Assembly (NCBI RefSeq): GCF_965229315.1 | Contig: NZ_CBDDJA010000002.1 | Coordinates: forward strand, 1 to 64,000 | Origin: Pelomonas sp965229315 | GTDB lineage: Bacteria > Pseudomonadota > Gammaproteobacteria > Burkholderiales > Burkholderiaceae_C | Direction of reading: 5' to 3' | DNA: 64,000 nt | Part shown: in pieces, positions 17,352 to 26,347 of the stretch | Layout of the letters: the number at the start of each line of letters is the position of its first letter | Numbering within the stretch: the stretch's first letter is position 1 | The notes under the pieces: generated by a model | Told to the model about the DNA's origin: nothing | The model's input: only the letters and a program-made list of their open reading frames with translations | Databases searched by the model: none | Program-made: the position numbers and the translations under genes

Positions 17352-17975
17352 ATGGATGACTGCAGATCCGCGCCGAACGCGGCTCGGCGATCCTCCTTCC
17401 GACCTCGGGACCGCGTTCTGAACCGTAGCCAAGCCCCGGTCGCCCCCTTGGAGGCGACACCCCACCTGCCGTTGCTGGATGCGTTCATGCACGCCGCGGC
17501 GCGTGGGCCGCTGCTGTGGGCCGCGTCTGTGGAGGGCCGGCTGGAGGTGTGCAGCGGCGCCACGCCCGCGCCGTCGGCGTCCGACCAGGTCGGCCAGCTG
17601 TTCGTCATGGCGCTGCGCCGGCAGTTCGGCGACGCGGCCAGCGCCATCGCCGAGCGTGAATGTGCGTTGGGCCTGCAGCCGCGCCGCATCCTGCCCGCCC
17701 GCACGGTGCGCCGTGCGGCGGCCTGCGCGGAGTCGGCGTTCAGCCTGCTGAGCGCCCAGGCGCACCTGCTGCAGATCGAGTTCTCCGCGGTCATGATGGG
17801 CTGGCGTTTCCGCCGGCTGGCCGAAAGCCTCGGGCTGGATCCCGGGCTGCTGAGCCCCGACCGCCGGCAGGCGCTGGACGCCGCGCTGGCCGCCGACTTC
17901 TGCGCCGGGCCGCCGGTCGACGCGGCGGCGGTGACGACCCAGTTGCGGGCGCTGTTGACGCAGGCCGTGCACTAA
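17352..17975 (+). CDS. Hypothetical protein between the kinase and an ECF sigma factor
   Basis: I do not recognise this 207-residue product. It is Ala/Leu/Arg-rich, soluble, without a signal peptide or membrane segment, and probably mostly helical (e.g. QVGQLFVMALRRQFGDAAS). Third-position GC is high through residues 45-207, which supports coding. The first 40 residues are less convincing, and an in-frame ATG at 17487 is a possible alternative start; neither has a clear ribosome-binding site. It follows the kinase by 62 bp in the same direction. A regulatory or effector-related role is possible but unsupported. Confidence 0.55.
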   Translation: MDDCRSAPNAARRSSFRPRDRVLNRSQAPVAPLEATPHLPLLDAFMHAAARGPLLWAASVEGRLEVCSGATPAPSASDQVGQLFVMALRRQFGDAASAIAERECALGLQPRRILPARTVRRAAACAESAFSLLSAQAHLLQIEFSAVMMGWRFRRLAESLGLDPGLLSPDRRQALDAALAADFCAGPPVDAAAVTTQLRALLTQAVH

Positions 17976-18118
17976 GTCACGAATCGTTCCCGGCCCGAGG
18001 GAAAACCCCGCCCTCGAAATGCGGGATGGAGCGTGCGGCGACTGTCGCAGGTCGCCGCGCTGCGGCGTCTGTTCGACAAGGCGGCCATGTCGGTCGCAGC
18101 ACCCGCTCGGAGCCCGTG

Positions 18119-18685
18119 ATGCAGCCCCAGTGTTCCTCGATCCGTATCCCGGCCGTGGCCGCCGACCCGAACGTCATCTTCTCTGAGCTGTTCGGCGAGC
18201 ACCGCGACCGCCTGTACCGCTTCGTGCTGCGGCACATCGGTGACAGCACGGAAGCCGAGGAACTGGCCCAGCAGGCGTTCGTGGAGGCGGCGCGCACGTT
18301 CGAGCAGTTCCGTGGCGAGTCGCAACTGTCGACCTGGCTCTACGGCATCGCGATGAACCTGGTGCGCAACCACCTGGCGCGCGCGCCGTCGCGGCTGTAC
18401 CGCTTCGAGGACGAAAGCGCGCTGGATGGCACGCCCTGCACGCAGGCCAATCCCGAGCAGCAATGCCACATGAACCAGCTGATGAAGCTGCTGCAGACCG
18501 AGCTGGACGGCCTGATGCCCGAGATGCGGGAGGTGCTGCTGCTCGTGGCCATGGACGACATGAGCTACGAGGACGCCGCGGCGCTGCTGTCCGTGCCCAT
18601 CGGCACCGTGCGCAGCCGCGTGTCGCGCGCGCGCTCCCACCTGCGCAACCGGCTGCAGGCGCGCGGCGCCCAACTGCCGTTCTGA
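18119..18685 (+). CDS. ECF-type RNA polymerase sigma factor
   Basis: The 188-residue product has the two-domain sigma-70 ECF layout. Region 2 spans about residues 20-90 (FGEHRDRLYRFVLRHIGDS, then LAQQAFVEAARTFEQFRGES and STWLYGIAMNLVRNHL). Region 4 spans about 120-180 (LDGLMPEMREVLLLVAMDD, SYEDAAALLSVPIGTVRSRV). The ATG at 18119 has GGAG 6 nt upstream; an adjacent GTG at 18116 is less well spaced. No anti-sigma factor is next to it. Its position beside the kinase and T6SS operon suggests a link to T6SS expression, but this is inference. Confidence 0.88.
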   Translation: MQPQCSSIRIPAVAADPNVIFSELFGEHRDRLYRFVLRHIGDSTEAEELAQQAFVEAARTFEQFRGESQLSTWLYGIAMNLVRNHLARAPSRLYRFEDESALDGTPCTQANPEQQCHMNQLMKLLQTELDGLMPEMREVLLLVAMDDMSYEDAAALLSVPIGTVRSRVSRARSHLRNRLQARGAQLPF

Positions 18686-18698
18686 GCCTGCGCGCCGC

Positions 18699-19352
18699 TC
18701 AGGGCAACCAGGACACCTGCCCGTCGCCCAGCACCGCCACGTCGGCGCGCTGGCGGGCCAGTTCCTGCCGCCGCAGCGTCATCGCGCCCGTGAGCCCGCC
18801 GAACGCGGGCAGCACCAGCGCGTTCGGGTAACGCACGAAGCAGGGCCGGCGCAGCCGGTCGCCCGCCCGGCTGCGCAGGACGATGGCCGGATGCAGATGC
18901 CCGGCCAGCGTGAAGCCCGGCGCGTCCGCCGGCGGCGGCTCGTGCGCGGCGGTGAGCAGCGGGCCGAGCGCCAGCGTGCCGCGCACGGCGGTGACGGGCA
19001 GGCCGTCGGGATGGATGCGGCGGTCGTGGTTGCCCAGCACCAGCACGGTGTCGAGGCGCTGGGCGAATACGGCCACCGCGTCCAGCAGCGACGGCGTGAG
19101 GCCTTGCGCGCCATGCCAGAAGTCGCCCAGCACGACCAGCCGCGTGGCGCCATGCCGGTCTGCCAGCGCCTGCAGCCGCGCCAGCGTCTGCGCGCTGGCG
19201 CCGGCCGGCACTGCCTGGCCCTGGGCGCGGAAGGCGGCGCCCTTGCCCAGGTGCAGGTCGGCCGCGAACAGCGTGCGTGCGGCCGGCCACCACACGGCGC
19301 CCTCGGCCAGCAGTTGCAGCGTCTCGCCGGCGGCCTCCAGGGGCAGGCTCAT
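18699..19352 (-). CDS. pdeM: Ligase-associated DNA damage response phosphoesterase (PdeM-like)
   Basis: The 217-residue product is a calcineurin-like metallophosphoesterase with the metal-binding motifs in order: FAADLHLGK (DxH) near residue 30, LGDFWHG (GDxxH type) near 75, LGNHDR near 106, and AGHLHP near 150. It is the last gene of a four-gene operon and overlaps the helicase stop by 4 bases (ATGA). Proteins of this family occur with the ATP-dependent ligase, DEXH helicase and MBL exonuclease as a presumed repair module. The substrate is not evident from sequence. Confidence 0.88.
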   Translation of the reverse strand: MSLPLEAAGETLQLLAEGAVWWPAARTLFAADLHLGKGAAFRAQGQAVPAGASAQTLARLQALADRHGATRLVVLGDFWHGAQGLTPSLLDAVAVFAQRLDTVLVLGNHDRRIHPDGLPVTAVRGTLALGPLLTAAHEPPPADAPGFTLAGHLHPAIVLRSRAGDRLRRPCFVRYPNALVLPAFGGLTGAMTLRRQELARQRADVAVLGDGQVSWLP

Positions 19353-21865
19353 CGGCGGCTCCGCCGTGATCGCGCCCGCGGCGCGGGCTTGCTGCTCTCC
19401 TGCCCGAAGCTGAGCCGCGCGCCCACGTCCTGCGGCGCGCTGCCGCCCGCCGCGGCTTCCAGCTCGCCCAGCATGCGCGACAGCCGCTGCGCCAGCGATT
19501 CGGTCGAGACCCGCTCGCGCAACCGCTCCACCAGCAGCGGGAACGCCAGCGGCGTGGGCCGCGCCGGATGCTGCACGTCCAGCTGCTGGCCCGCCAGGCG
19601 CTGCAGCGTGCTGCCGAGCGCGTCCACGTCCAGCTCGGCCGACAGCAGCTCCTCCTCGGCCTGGCGCAGCAGCCGGTTGGCCGGGTCGTGCTGGCGGAAC
19701 ACGTCGAAGTACAGCGACGCCGACGCCTGCAGCTGCCGCTGGCTGCGCGCCTCGCCGGGGTGGCTCTGGAAGATCAGCCCCGCGATGCGCGCGATCTGCC
19801 GGAAGCGCCGCCGCGCCAGCTCGCCTGCGTTCAGGCTGGCCAGCACCTCCTCGCGCAGCACCGCACCGTCCACCGGCGCCAGCAGCGCGGGCAGGCGCGC
19901 CGCCCAGTCCACCTCTGTCGCGCTGAGCAGCTCGAAGCCGTAGTCGTTGATCGCCATCGTGAACGTGGCCGCCATGTCGCGCCCGACGCGCCAGGCCAGC
20001 AGCGACGCCAGGCCCAGGTGCACCGTGCGGCCCGCGAACGGGTACAGGAACAGGTGATGCCCGTCCGCCGAGCGCAGCACCTCGGCCAGCAGGCGCTGCG
20101 GCCCGGGCAGTGCCGACCATTCGGCCTGCAGCGACAGCAGCGGCCGGACGAAGCGCATCTCCGCATCCGACCACCGGCCATGCGCGGCTTCGTCGAAGCG
20201 CTGCAGCATCGCGCCGGCCAGCGTGTCGGAGATGGGGAACTGCCCGCCGTCCCAGCGTGGCAGCACGGCGTGGCCGGCCTTGGCGATGCGCACATAGGCG
20301 GTCAGCCCCTCGGTGCGCACCAGCTCCAGCGCGCGGCCGCCGAGCAGGAACACGTCACCCGCCTTCAGCCGCGCGATGAAGCTCTCCTCCACCGTCGCGA
20401 TGCGACCGCCGGTCAGGAACTGCACGCTCACCGACGCGTCCGACACGATGGTGCCGATGTTGCTGCGGTGCCGCCGCGCCAGCCGCGCGTCCGGCACGCG
20501 CCACACGCCGTCGTCGTCCGGCATCACGCGCTGAAAGTCCGGGTAGATGCGCAGGCTCTCGCCGCCGTGGCGCACGAAGGCCAGCGCCCACTGCCAGGCC
20601 TCGTCGCCCAGGTCCCGGTAGCTGGGCGCGGTGCGCACCTCGGCCAGCAGTTCGTCGGGCCGGAAGCCGCCGCCCAGCGCGACCGTGACGAGGTGCTGCA
20701 CCAGCACGTCCAGCGGTGCGCGTGGCGGCCGGCGCGGCTCGATGTGGCCGGCCTGCACGGCCGCGCGCAGCGCCGAGGCCTCGACGATCTCCAGGCTGTG
20801 CGTGGGCACCATCGTCACGCGCGAGCGCCGGCCCGGTGCGTGCCCGCTGCGGCCGGCGCGCTGCAACAGCCGCGCCACGCCCTTGGCCGAGCCGATCTGC
20901 AGCACCTGTTCCACCGGCAGGAAATCCACGCCGAGGTCCAGGCTCGCGGTGCACACGACGGCCTTCAGCGTGCCGGCCTTCATCGCCGCTTCCACCCAGC
21001 GGCGCATGTCGGCGTCGATGGAGCCGTGGTGCAGCGCGATCAGTCCGGCCCAGTCGGGCCGCGCGTCCAGCAGGGCCTGGAACCAGCGTTCGCACTGCGA
21101 GCGCGTGTTCGTGAACACGAGGCTGCTGGCCGCCGCGTCGATGCGCGCGACGACCGCGGGCAACATGGACAGCCCCATGTGGCCGCCCCAGGCGAAGCGC
21201 TCGATGCGGGCGGGCAGCAGCGTGTCGATGGCGATCTGCTTGTCCTGCCTGCCCTGCACGAGCACGGCGTGCGGCGCCAGCGTGTCGCGTGCCTCGTCCA
21301 GATTGGCGAGCGTGGCGGACAGGCCCCAGGTCATCAGCGCCGGGTTCCAGCGGCGCAGCCGCGCGAGCGCGAGCTGCAACTGCACGCCGCGCTTGCTGCC
21401 CAGCAGCTCGTGCCATTCGTCCACGACCACCAGGCGCACGCGCTGGAGCACGTCGGGCGCGTCGGCGCGGGACAACAGCAGGCTCAGCGACTCCGGCGTC
21501 GTCACCAGCGCCGTGGGCCAGCGGCGCTGCTGCGACGCGCGTTCGCTGCTGCCGGTGTCGCCGGTGCGCGCAGCCAGCGTCCAGTGCGGGGCGAGGGCGC
21601 TCGCCGCGTCTTGCAGGGCCAGCAGCGTGTCGTGGCTGAGCGCGCGCATGGGGGTGATCCACAGGACGGTCAGCGGGGCCTCGGTGTCGGCCAAGGTTTG
21701 TAGTGCGCCCAGCCACACGGCCAGTGTCTTGCCCGAGCCGGTCGTGGCGTGCAGCAGGCCCGAGCGGCCCTTGGCCATCTCCCGCCAGACCTCGCGCTGG
21801 AACGGGAACGCCTGCCAGCCGCGCGTGGCCAGCCACTCAGTCGGCGGCCGCGTCTTCGTCGCCAT
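19349..21865 (-). CDS. Ligase-associated DEXH-box helicase (Lhr-like)
   Basis: The 838-residue product is an SF2 helicase with Walker A ATTGSGKT at residues 40-47, ITPMRALSHD (motif Ia), VVDEWHELL (motif II, DEWH rather than DEAH), LSATLANL (motif III), and QRAGRSGHAPG (motif VI). The C-terminal half has the Lhr-type region after position 400. It begins inside the last codons of the ligase gene (29-bp overlap) and overlaps pdeM, so the four genes are one transcription unit. The family is associated with DNA repair, and the role here is inferred from that. Confidence 0.92.
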   Translation of the reverse strand: MATKTRPPTEWLATRGWQAFPFQREVWREMAKGRSGLLHATTGSGKTLAVWLGALQTLADTEAPLTVLWITPMRALSHDTLLALQDAASALAPHWTLAARTGDTGSSERASQQRRWPTALVTTPESLSLLLSRADAPDVLQRVRLVVVDEWHELLGSKRGVQLQLALARLRRWNPALMTWGLSATLANLDEARDTLAPHAVLVQGRQDKQIAIDTLLPARIERFAWGGHMGLSMLPAVVARIDAAASSLVFTNTRSQCERWFQALLDARPDWAGLIALHHGSIDADMRRWVEAAMKAGTLKAVVCTASLDLGVDFLPVEQVLQIGSAKGVARLLQRAGRSGHAPGRRSRVTMVPTHSLEIVEASALRAAVQAGHIEPRRPPRAPLDVLVQHLVTVALGGGFRPDELLAEVRTAPSYRDLGDEAWQWALAFVRHGGESLRIYPDFQRVMPDDDGVWRVPDARLARRHRSNIGTIVSDASVSVQFLTGGRIATVEESFIARLKAGDVFLLGGRALELVRTEGLTAYVRIAKAGHAVLPRWDGGQFPISDTLAGAMLQRFDEAAHGRWSDAEMRFVRPLLSLQAEWSALPGPQRLLAEVLRSADGHHLFLYPFAGRTVHLGLASLLAWRVGRDMAATFTMAINDYGFELLSATEVDWAARLPALLAPVDGAVLREEVLASLNAGELARRRFRQIARIAGLIFQSHPGEARSQRQLQASASLYFDVFRQHDPANRLLRQAEEELLSAELDVDALGSTLQRLAGQQLDVQHPARPTPLAFPLLVERLRERVSTESLAQRLSRMLGELEAAAGGSAPQDVGARLSFGQESSKPAPRARSRRSRR

Positions 21866-23507
21866 GCGGGGCGATCTCCATCAGTGCGCGCAGCGTGGCC
21901 AGTGTGTCGGCCTCATGCAGCGGCTTGTCGTCGCGAATGCGCAGCATCCTCGGGAACCGCACCGCGATCCCGCTCTTGTGCCGCGTGCTCGCCTGAATCC
22001 CCTCGAACCCCAGCTCGAACACCAGCGACGGCCGCACGCGCCGCACCGGGCCGAACTTCTCCACCGTCGTCTTGCGGATCACGCGGTCCACGCCGCGGAT
22101 CTCCTCGTCGGTGAGCCCCGAGTACGCCTTGGCGAACGGCACCAGCGACAGCTCGCCCCCCGGCGCGTCCAGCGCCGCCTGGGCCTCCGCGGCGTCGCGC
22201 GGGGCGCGGTTCCACACGGCGAAGCTGTAGTCGGTGTACAGGTTGGCGCGCCGACCGTGCCCCGCCTGGGCGTAGATCAGCACCGCGTCCACCGTCAGCG
22301 GCGCGACCTTCCATTTCCACCACGCGTTGCCGGTGCGGCCGATGCCATACGGCGACTCGCGGTGCTTGAGCATCAAGCCTTCCACACGCCGGTCACGCGA
22401 GCCCTCGCGCGCCGCGGCGAGCCCGGGCCAGTCGGCCGCGTCCAGCAGCGGCGAGGTCGCGATGCCCAACTGCTCCAGCCGCGCGCGCCGCACCTGCATG
22501 GGTTCGGCGCGGCGGTCCATGCCTTCGCTCTCCAGCAGGTCGTAGGCCAGCAGCCGCACCGGCGCCTCGGCCAGGATGGCCTTGGACAGCTGGGTGCGGC
22601 CGATGCGCTTTTGCAGCAGCGCGAACGGCGCCGGCGCGGCCTCGCCGGCGTGCCAGGCCAGCAGTTCGCCGTCGACGACCGTGCCGTCCGGCCACGCACC
22701 GGCCGCCGCGGCCACCTCGGGGAAGCGCTCCGTGACCAGCTCCTCGCCACGCGACCAGATCCACACCTGGCCGTCGCGCTTGACCACCTGCGCGCGGATG
22801 CCGTCGTACTTCCATTCGGCCAGCCAGTCGCTGCGAGCGCCCAGCGTGGCCGGCTCCGACTGCAGCGGATGCGCCAGGAAGAACGGGTAGGGCTGCCCGC
22901 CGCGCGCGCCGCTGGTGTCCTCGCGCAGCAGGCCCTCGAAGCGCGCTGCGGTGGGCGGCGTGTCGATGTCGGTGTAGCCCATCATGCGTTGCGCGATGCC
23001 GGCCGCATCGGCCCCCGACCATTCGGCCAGCGCGCGCTGCACCAGCAGCTTGCTGACCCCCACGCGAAAGCCGCCGCCCACCAGCTTCACGAACATGAAG
23101 CGCTCGTTGGCCGACAGCCCGCGCCAGGCGCGCAGCACGGCGTCGCGCCGCGCCGTGGCGTCCAGCGCCCGCATCGGCAGGATGCGCTGTTCCATCCAGT
23201 CCGCCAACGGCTCGTCGAAGCGGTCCACGGGGTCGGGCAGCACGTAGGCGATGGCCTCCGCGAGGTCGCCGGTGACCGCGTAGCCGGCCTCGAACAGCCA
23301 GTCGGGCAGGCCCGCCGCCTCGCAGGCGAGCGCGCGCAGCTCGCTCGTCGGCACCGCGCGCCGCGGCCGGCCGCCGGCCAGCAGGTAGACCGCCCAGGCG
23401 GCATCTCGCGGCGGCGCGTCGGCCAGGTAGCGCTTCAGAGCGGCCACCTTCGCGAGCGTGGACGTGCTCGCATCCAGCGCGAGGTACAGCGCGACGAAGC
23501 GCTTCAC
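21837..23507 (-). CDS. ATP-dependent DNA ligase of the ligase-associated repair cluster
   Basis: This is an accessory ATP-dependent ligase, distinct from the NAD-dependent replicative LigA. The 556-residue product has an N-terminal helical DNA-binding domain (residues 1-200, with GGGFRVGVSKLLVQRAL), then the adenylation motif EWKYDGIRAQ with nucleophile Lys233. Motif VVDGELLAW lies near 290, EGLMLKHRESPYGIGR near 400, and WWKWK near 420. The start is GTG at 23507, which overlaps the upstream exonuclease stop (GTGA). An OB-fold region closes the protein. Confidence 0.93.
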   Translation of the reverse strand: MKRFVALYLALDASTSTLAKVAALKRYLADAPPRDAAWAVYLLAGGRPRRAVPTSELRALACEAAGLPDWLFEAGYAVTGDLAEAIAYVLPDPVDRFDEPLADWMEQRILPMRALDATARRDAVLRAWRGLSANERFMFVKLVGGGFRVGVSKLLVQRALAEWSGADAAGIAQRMMGYTDIDTPPTAARFEGLLREDTSGARGGQPYPFFLAHPLQSEPATLGARSDWLAEWKYDGIRAQVVKRDGQVWIWSRGEELVTERFPEVAAAAGAWPDGTVVDGELLAWHAGEAAPAPFALLQKRIGRTQLSKAILAEAPVRLLAYDLLESEGMDRRAEPMQVRRARLEQLGIATSPLLDAADWPGLAAAREGSRDRRVEGLMLKHRESPYGIGRTGNAWWKWKVAPLTVDAVLIYAQAGHGRRANLYTDYSFAVWNRAPRDAAEAQAALDAPGGELSLVPFAKAYSGLTDEEIRGVDRVIRKTTVEKFGPVRRVRPSLVFELGFEGIQASTRHKSGIAVRFPRMLRIRDDKPLHEADTLATLRALMEIAPHGDEDAAAD

Positions 23508-24547
23508 GCCTCGCCCTCCGTGCCGCCGTCCAGGCCGCCGTGGGCCTCGTCGCCGTACTCGGTGGCGAAGGCCTCGGCCTGCAGGCCCAGCTCGGTCAGG
23601 TAGCGCACCAGCGTGCCTTCGTCGCCATGGGTGACGATGACGCGCGGTGCGCCGGTGGCGCGGATGGCCGACAGCAGCCCGGGCCAGTCCGCGTGGTCGC
23701 TGAACACGAAGCCGCGGTCCACGCCACGCCGCCTGCGCGCGCCGCGCAGCCGCATCCAGCCGCTGGCGAAGGCGTCGCTGTGCGGCCCCAGGGACTTCGC
23801 CCAGCGGCTGCCCTGCACGGCCGGCGGGGCGATGACCAGCGCGCCGCGCAGCGCCTTGAAGTTCGTTTCCGGCGTCACGGTGGCCACCTCGGGCAGCGCC
23901 ACGCCAGCCTGCCGGTACGCGGCATTCAGCCGCGCGACGGCGCCATGCACCAGCACCGGCCCGGGCGCGTCTGCCGTGGCAAGGCCGGCCACCAGCCGCT
24001 GCGCCTTGCCCAGGCTGTAGCCCATCAGCAGCGCATGCCGACCCTGCGCGGCGCAGTCGGCCCACCAGGCGCGCATGTCTGCCAGCACGTCAGACTGCGG
24101 CGCCCAGCGGTAGATGGGCAGGCCGAAGGTGCTCTCGGTGACGAACACGTCGCAGCGCACCGGCTCGAACGGCGCGCAGGTCGTGTTGCAGTCGCCCGCG
24201 CCGCTGACGAAGTAGTCGCCCGCCACCACCCACACCTCGCCGCGGTGCTCGATGCGCACCTGCGCCGAGCCCAGCACGTGGCCGGCCGGGTGCAGGCTCA
24301 CGGCCACGTCGCCGATACGCCGGGGCTCGCCGTAAGCCAGGCCTTCCAGCGCGGCGCCATCGCCCAGCCGTGCGCGCATCAGGCCCAGCGCATCGGCGTG
24401 CGCCAGATACGCGGCGTGGCCGGGGCGGCAATGGTCGGCATGGGCGTGCGTGATGACAGCACGCGCCACCGGCAACCAGGGATCGATGTAGAAGCCGCCG
24501 GCTTCGCAGTACAGGCCTTGCGCGCGGCGTGTGACCAGATCGGGCAT
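23504..24547 (-). CDS. Ligase-associated DNA exonuclease, MBL-fold (Exo family)
   Basis: The 347-residue product is a metallo-beta-lactamase-fold nuclease of the SNM1/CPSF-like type. It has VITHAHADHCRPGH (HxHxDH) near residue 31, HPAGHVLGSAQV near 86, and VAGDYFVSGAGDCN, with a later FSDHADW and VTHGDEG. The ATG at 24547 gives the family start MPDLVTRRAQGLYCEAGGFY. It is the first gene of the repair operon, and the 176 bp upstream also hold the tRNA promoter on the other strand. Processing of damaged ends before ligation is the presumed job. Confidence 0.9.
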   Translation of the reverse strand: MPDLVTRRAQGLYCEAGGFYIDPWLPVARAVITHAHADHCRPGHAAYLAHADALGLMRARLGDGAALEGLAYGEPRRIGDVAVSLHPAGHVLGSAQVRIEHRGEVWVVAGDYFVSGAGDCNTTCAPFEPVRCDVFVTESTFGLPIYRWAPQSDVLADMRAWWADCAAQGRHALLMGYSLGKAQRLVAGLATADAPGPVLVHGAVARLNAAYRQAGVALPEVATVTPETNFKALRGALVIAPPAVQGSRWAKSLGPHSDAFASGWMRLRGARRRRGVDRGFVFSDHADWPGLLSAIRATGAPRVIVTHGDEGTLVRYLTELGLQAEAFATEYGDEAHGGLDGGTEGEA

Positions 24548-24681
24548 GGCGGCAGTGTGCCCAATCCGCGCCGCGGCTTGTGGGCGGCACACCACGCATG
24601 CGCCGTGCGCTTGCACCGCCCCGGCGCGCGGGCCTACAGGCGGGTGTCGTCGATGCGCCTTGTCACTCGCCGAAAGGGAAT

Positions 24682-24711
24682 TTGCCCAGCTGATGAAACC
24701 TGTGCTAAACT
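24682..24711 (+). promoter_or_regulatory. Probable sigma-70 promoter of the initiator tRNA
   Basis: TTGCCC (24682-24687) and TAAACT (24706-24711) are separated by 18 bp, and the tRNA begins 12 nt after the -10 element. The match is moderate but the position is right. Confidence 0.5.
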
Positions 24712-24723
24712 GCTAGCTTCAGT

Positions 24724-24800
<77 letters not shown>

Positions 24801-24809
24801 AGAAATTAA

Positions 24810-24853
24810 GGGTCCTGTGAAGGACCCAGCAAAGCCCGCCCAGTGCGGGCTTT
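24810..24853 (+). terminator. Tandem hairpins terminating the tRNA transcript
   Basis: A 7-bp stem (GGGTCCT/AGGACCC, 24810-24827) is followed by a 9-bp stem (AAAGCCCGC/GCGGGCTTT, 24831-24853) running into TTTGTCGTTT. The second hairpin is a good intrinsic terminator. The following 180 bp up to the YCII gene show nothing recognisable. Confidence 0.8.
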
Positions 24854-25035
24854 GTCGTTTTCGGGTTTGTCGCCGACGCGGTGCCCCGGTGAGCATCGAT
24901 GGCCTTGGCGGCAACGGCTGACGGGCACAGCGCCCGCGCCGCACCGCTTGTCTCGGCAGCTTGTCGAGTCTGCGCAAGCCCGTTCGTCGTGTGATGGTGC
25001 CGGCCCAAAGGGGCCGCCGAACCAAGGAGCAAGAC

Positions 25036-25395
25036 GTGACCCAGTACCTGATCTCGTTCAACGATGGCGCGATGAGCCATGTCCCCGAGGCTGACTTCCC
25101 GGCCGTGGGCAAGGCCGCGGTCACAGTCGTCCTGGCGGCGATGGACGCGGGCATCTTCGTCTTTGGCGGCGGGCTGCTGGACCCCGCGCTGACGACCGTG
25201 GTGGCCACGGACGGCACGCGCACCCAGGGGCCGGACGCGGCCTGCAAGGACTTCATCGGTGGATTCACCATCGTCGACGTGCCCAGCAAGGAAGAAGCCT
25301 GCCACTGGGCCGCCAGGATCGCCGCGGCTTGCCGCTGCGCCCAGGACGTGCGCGAGTTCATGCCGGTGCCGCCCGAAATGGCTGCCCGCACGTGA
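25036..25395 (+). CDS. YCII-related (DGPF-type) protein
   Basis: The 119-residue product has the ferredoxin-like YCII pattern: TQYLISFNDG at the N-terminus, FVFGGGLLDPALTTVVATDG in the middle, and KEEACHWAARIAAACRCAQDV near the end. The start is GTG at 25036, with AAGGAG 6 nt upstream. Family members resemble muconolactone isomerase-fold enzymes and are often near ECF sigma genes, but the reaction is unknown. It stands alone between the tRNA and a hemerythrin gene. Confidence 0.75.
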   Translation: MTQYLISFNDGAMSHVPEADFPAVGKAAVTVVLAAMDAGIFVFGGGLLDPALTTVVATDGTRTQGPDAACKDFIGGFTIVDVPSKEEACHWAARIAAACRCAQDVREFMPVPPEMAART

Positions 25396-25575
25396 CGGAC
25401 CGCGTCCGGCGCCAACGCTTGTGTCGAGGGCGCCGCGACGGGTGCCCGTGGCACCGGCGCGCGATGGTCGCCGGGTTCGCATCGGCGCCGGACTACGCCT
25501 GATTTTCCCAGCGGCCTGCAACCCGCGCCCGGGTCCGGCTTGAGCATGGGGCTCCCTTTCAACTGGAGACCCACC

Positions 25576-26085
25576 ATGCCCACAGCAGCCCAGTCTGCAA
25601 CCCCCACCCGCGCGCGCAAGCCGGCCGCCAAGCCCACACGCGCGCCGCGCCAGCAAGATGCCGTCGCCATGCTGCGCGAGGACCACAAGAAGGTCGCCGC
25701 GCTCTTCGACGAGTACGAGAAGGCCCGCTCCGCGAACGTCAAGCGGCGCCTGGTCGAGTCCATTTGCGCTGAGCTGACCGTCCACACGACGCTCGAAGAA
25801 GACATCTTCTACCCGGCTTTCAAGGCCGCGTTGAAGGACAAGGAATTGGTGCCGGAGGCCAAGGTCGAACACCAGTCGGTGAAGGACCTGATCGCGCAAG
25901 TCCGGGGCCGGGAGCCCGACGGCGAGGACTTCGATGCCAAGGTCAAGGTGATGGGCGAATTCGTCAAGCACCACGTCAAGGAGGAACAGAACGAGATGTT
26001 CCCCAAGGCGACGAAATCCAAGCTCGACCTGGTCGAGCTCGGCCGGCAGATGGCCGAGCGCAAGCAGCAACTGATGGCGCAGTGA
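25576..26085 (+). CDS. Hemerythrin-domain protein
   Basis: The 169-residue product has a basic, Pro/Ala/Arg-rich N-terminal tail (residues 1-25) and then a hemerythrin HHE four-helix domain. Iron-ligand candidates are in MLREDHKKV, HTTLEEDIFYP, EHQSVKDL and HHVKEEQNEMFP. CTGGAG lies 8 nt upstream of the ATG at 25576. Such cytosolic proteins bind a di-iron centre and are linked to oxygen, NO or redox stress. The next 262 bp (26086-26347) show no gene. Confidence 0.88.
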   Translation: MPTAAQSATPTRARKPAAKPTRAPRQQDAVAMLREDHKKVAALFDEYEKARSANVKRRLVESICAELTVHTTLEEDIFYPAFKAALKDKELVPEAKVEHQSVKDLIAQVRGREPDGEDFDAKVKVMGEFVKHHVKEEQNEMFPKATKSKLDLVELGRQMAERKQQLMAQ

Positions 26086-26347
26086 CGCATCACGGGCGAC
26101 CTGCGCCGCGCCGGTGGCCGGCGCGGGCCGCCGCTGCGGTCGCGGTTCGCCTGCGCGCCTGCCGCTCGCCGGCCGTTGGAGCGGCCCGCAACGCATGGCC
26201 CGTGCGAGGGGTTCCGGACCGACACGCTGTCGGTCTGCGGCGGCGGCCCTCCCTCCGCTTGTCCGATACGCGTTGCCGAATGCTGCCGACGCCGGGCGCT
26301 CGGCCCCTCGCCCATGATTTGTCCATCCAAGACGAGGTTTGCGCACC

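Noticed and set aside
17346..17972. A 208-codon frame antisense to the hypothetical gene
   Set aside because: Both strands are open here. The plus strand fits the direction of its neighbours and has high third-position GC with a natural amino-acid mix, while the minus strand is Arg/Gln-rich.
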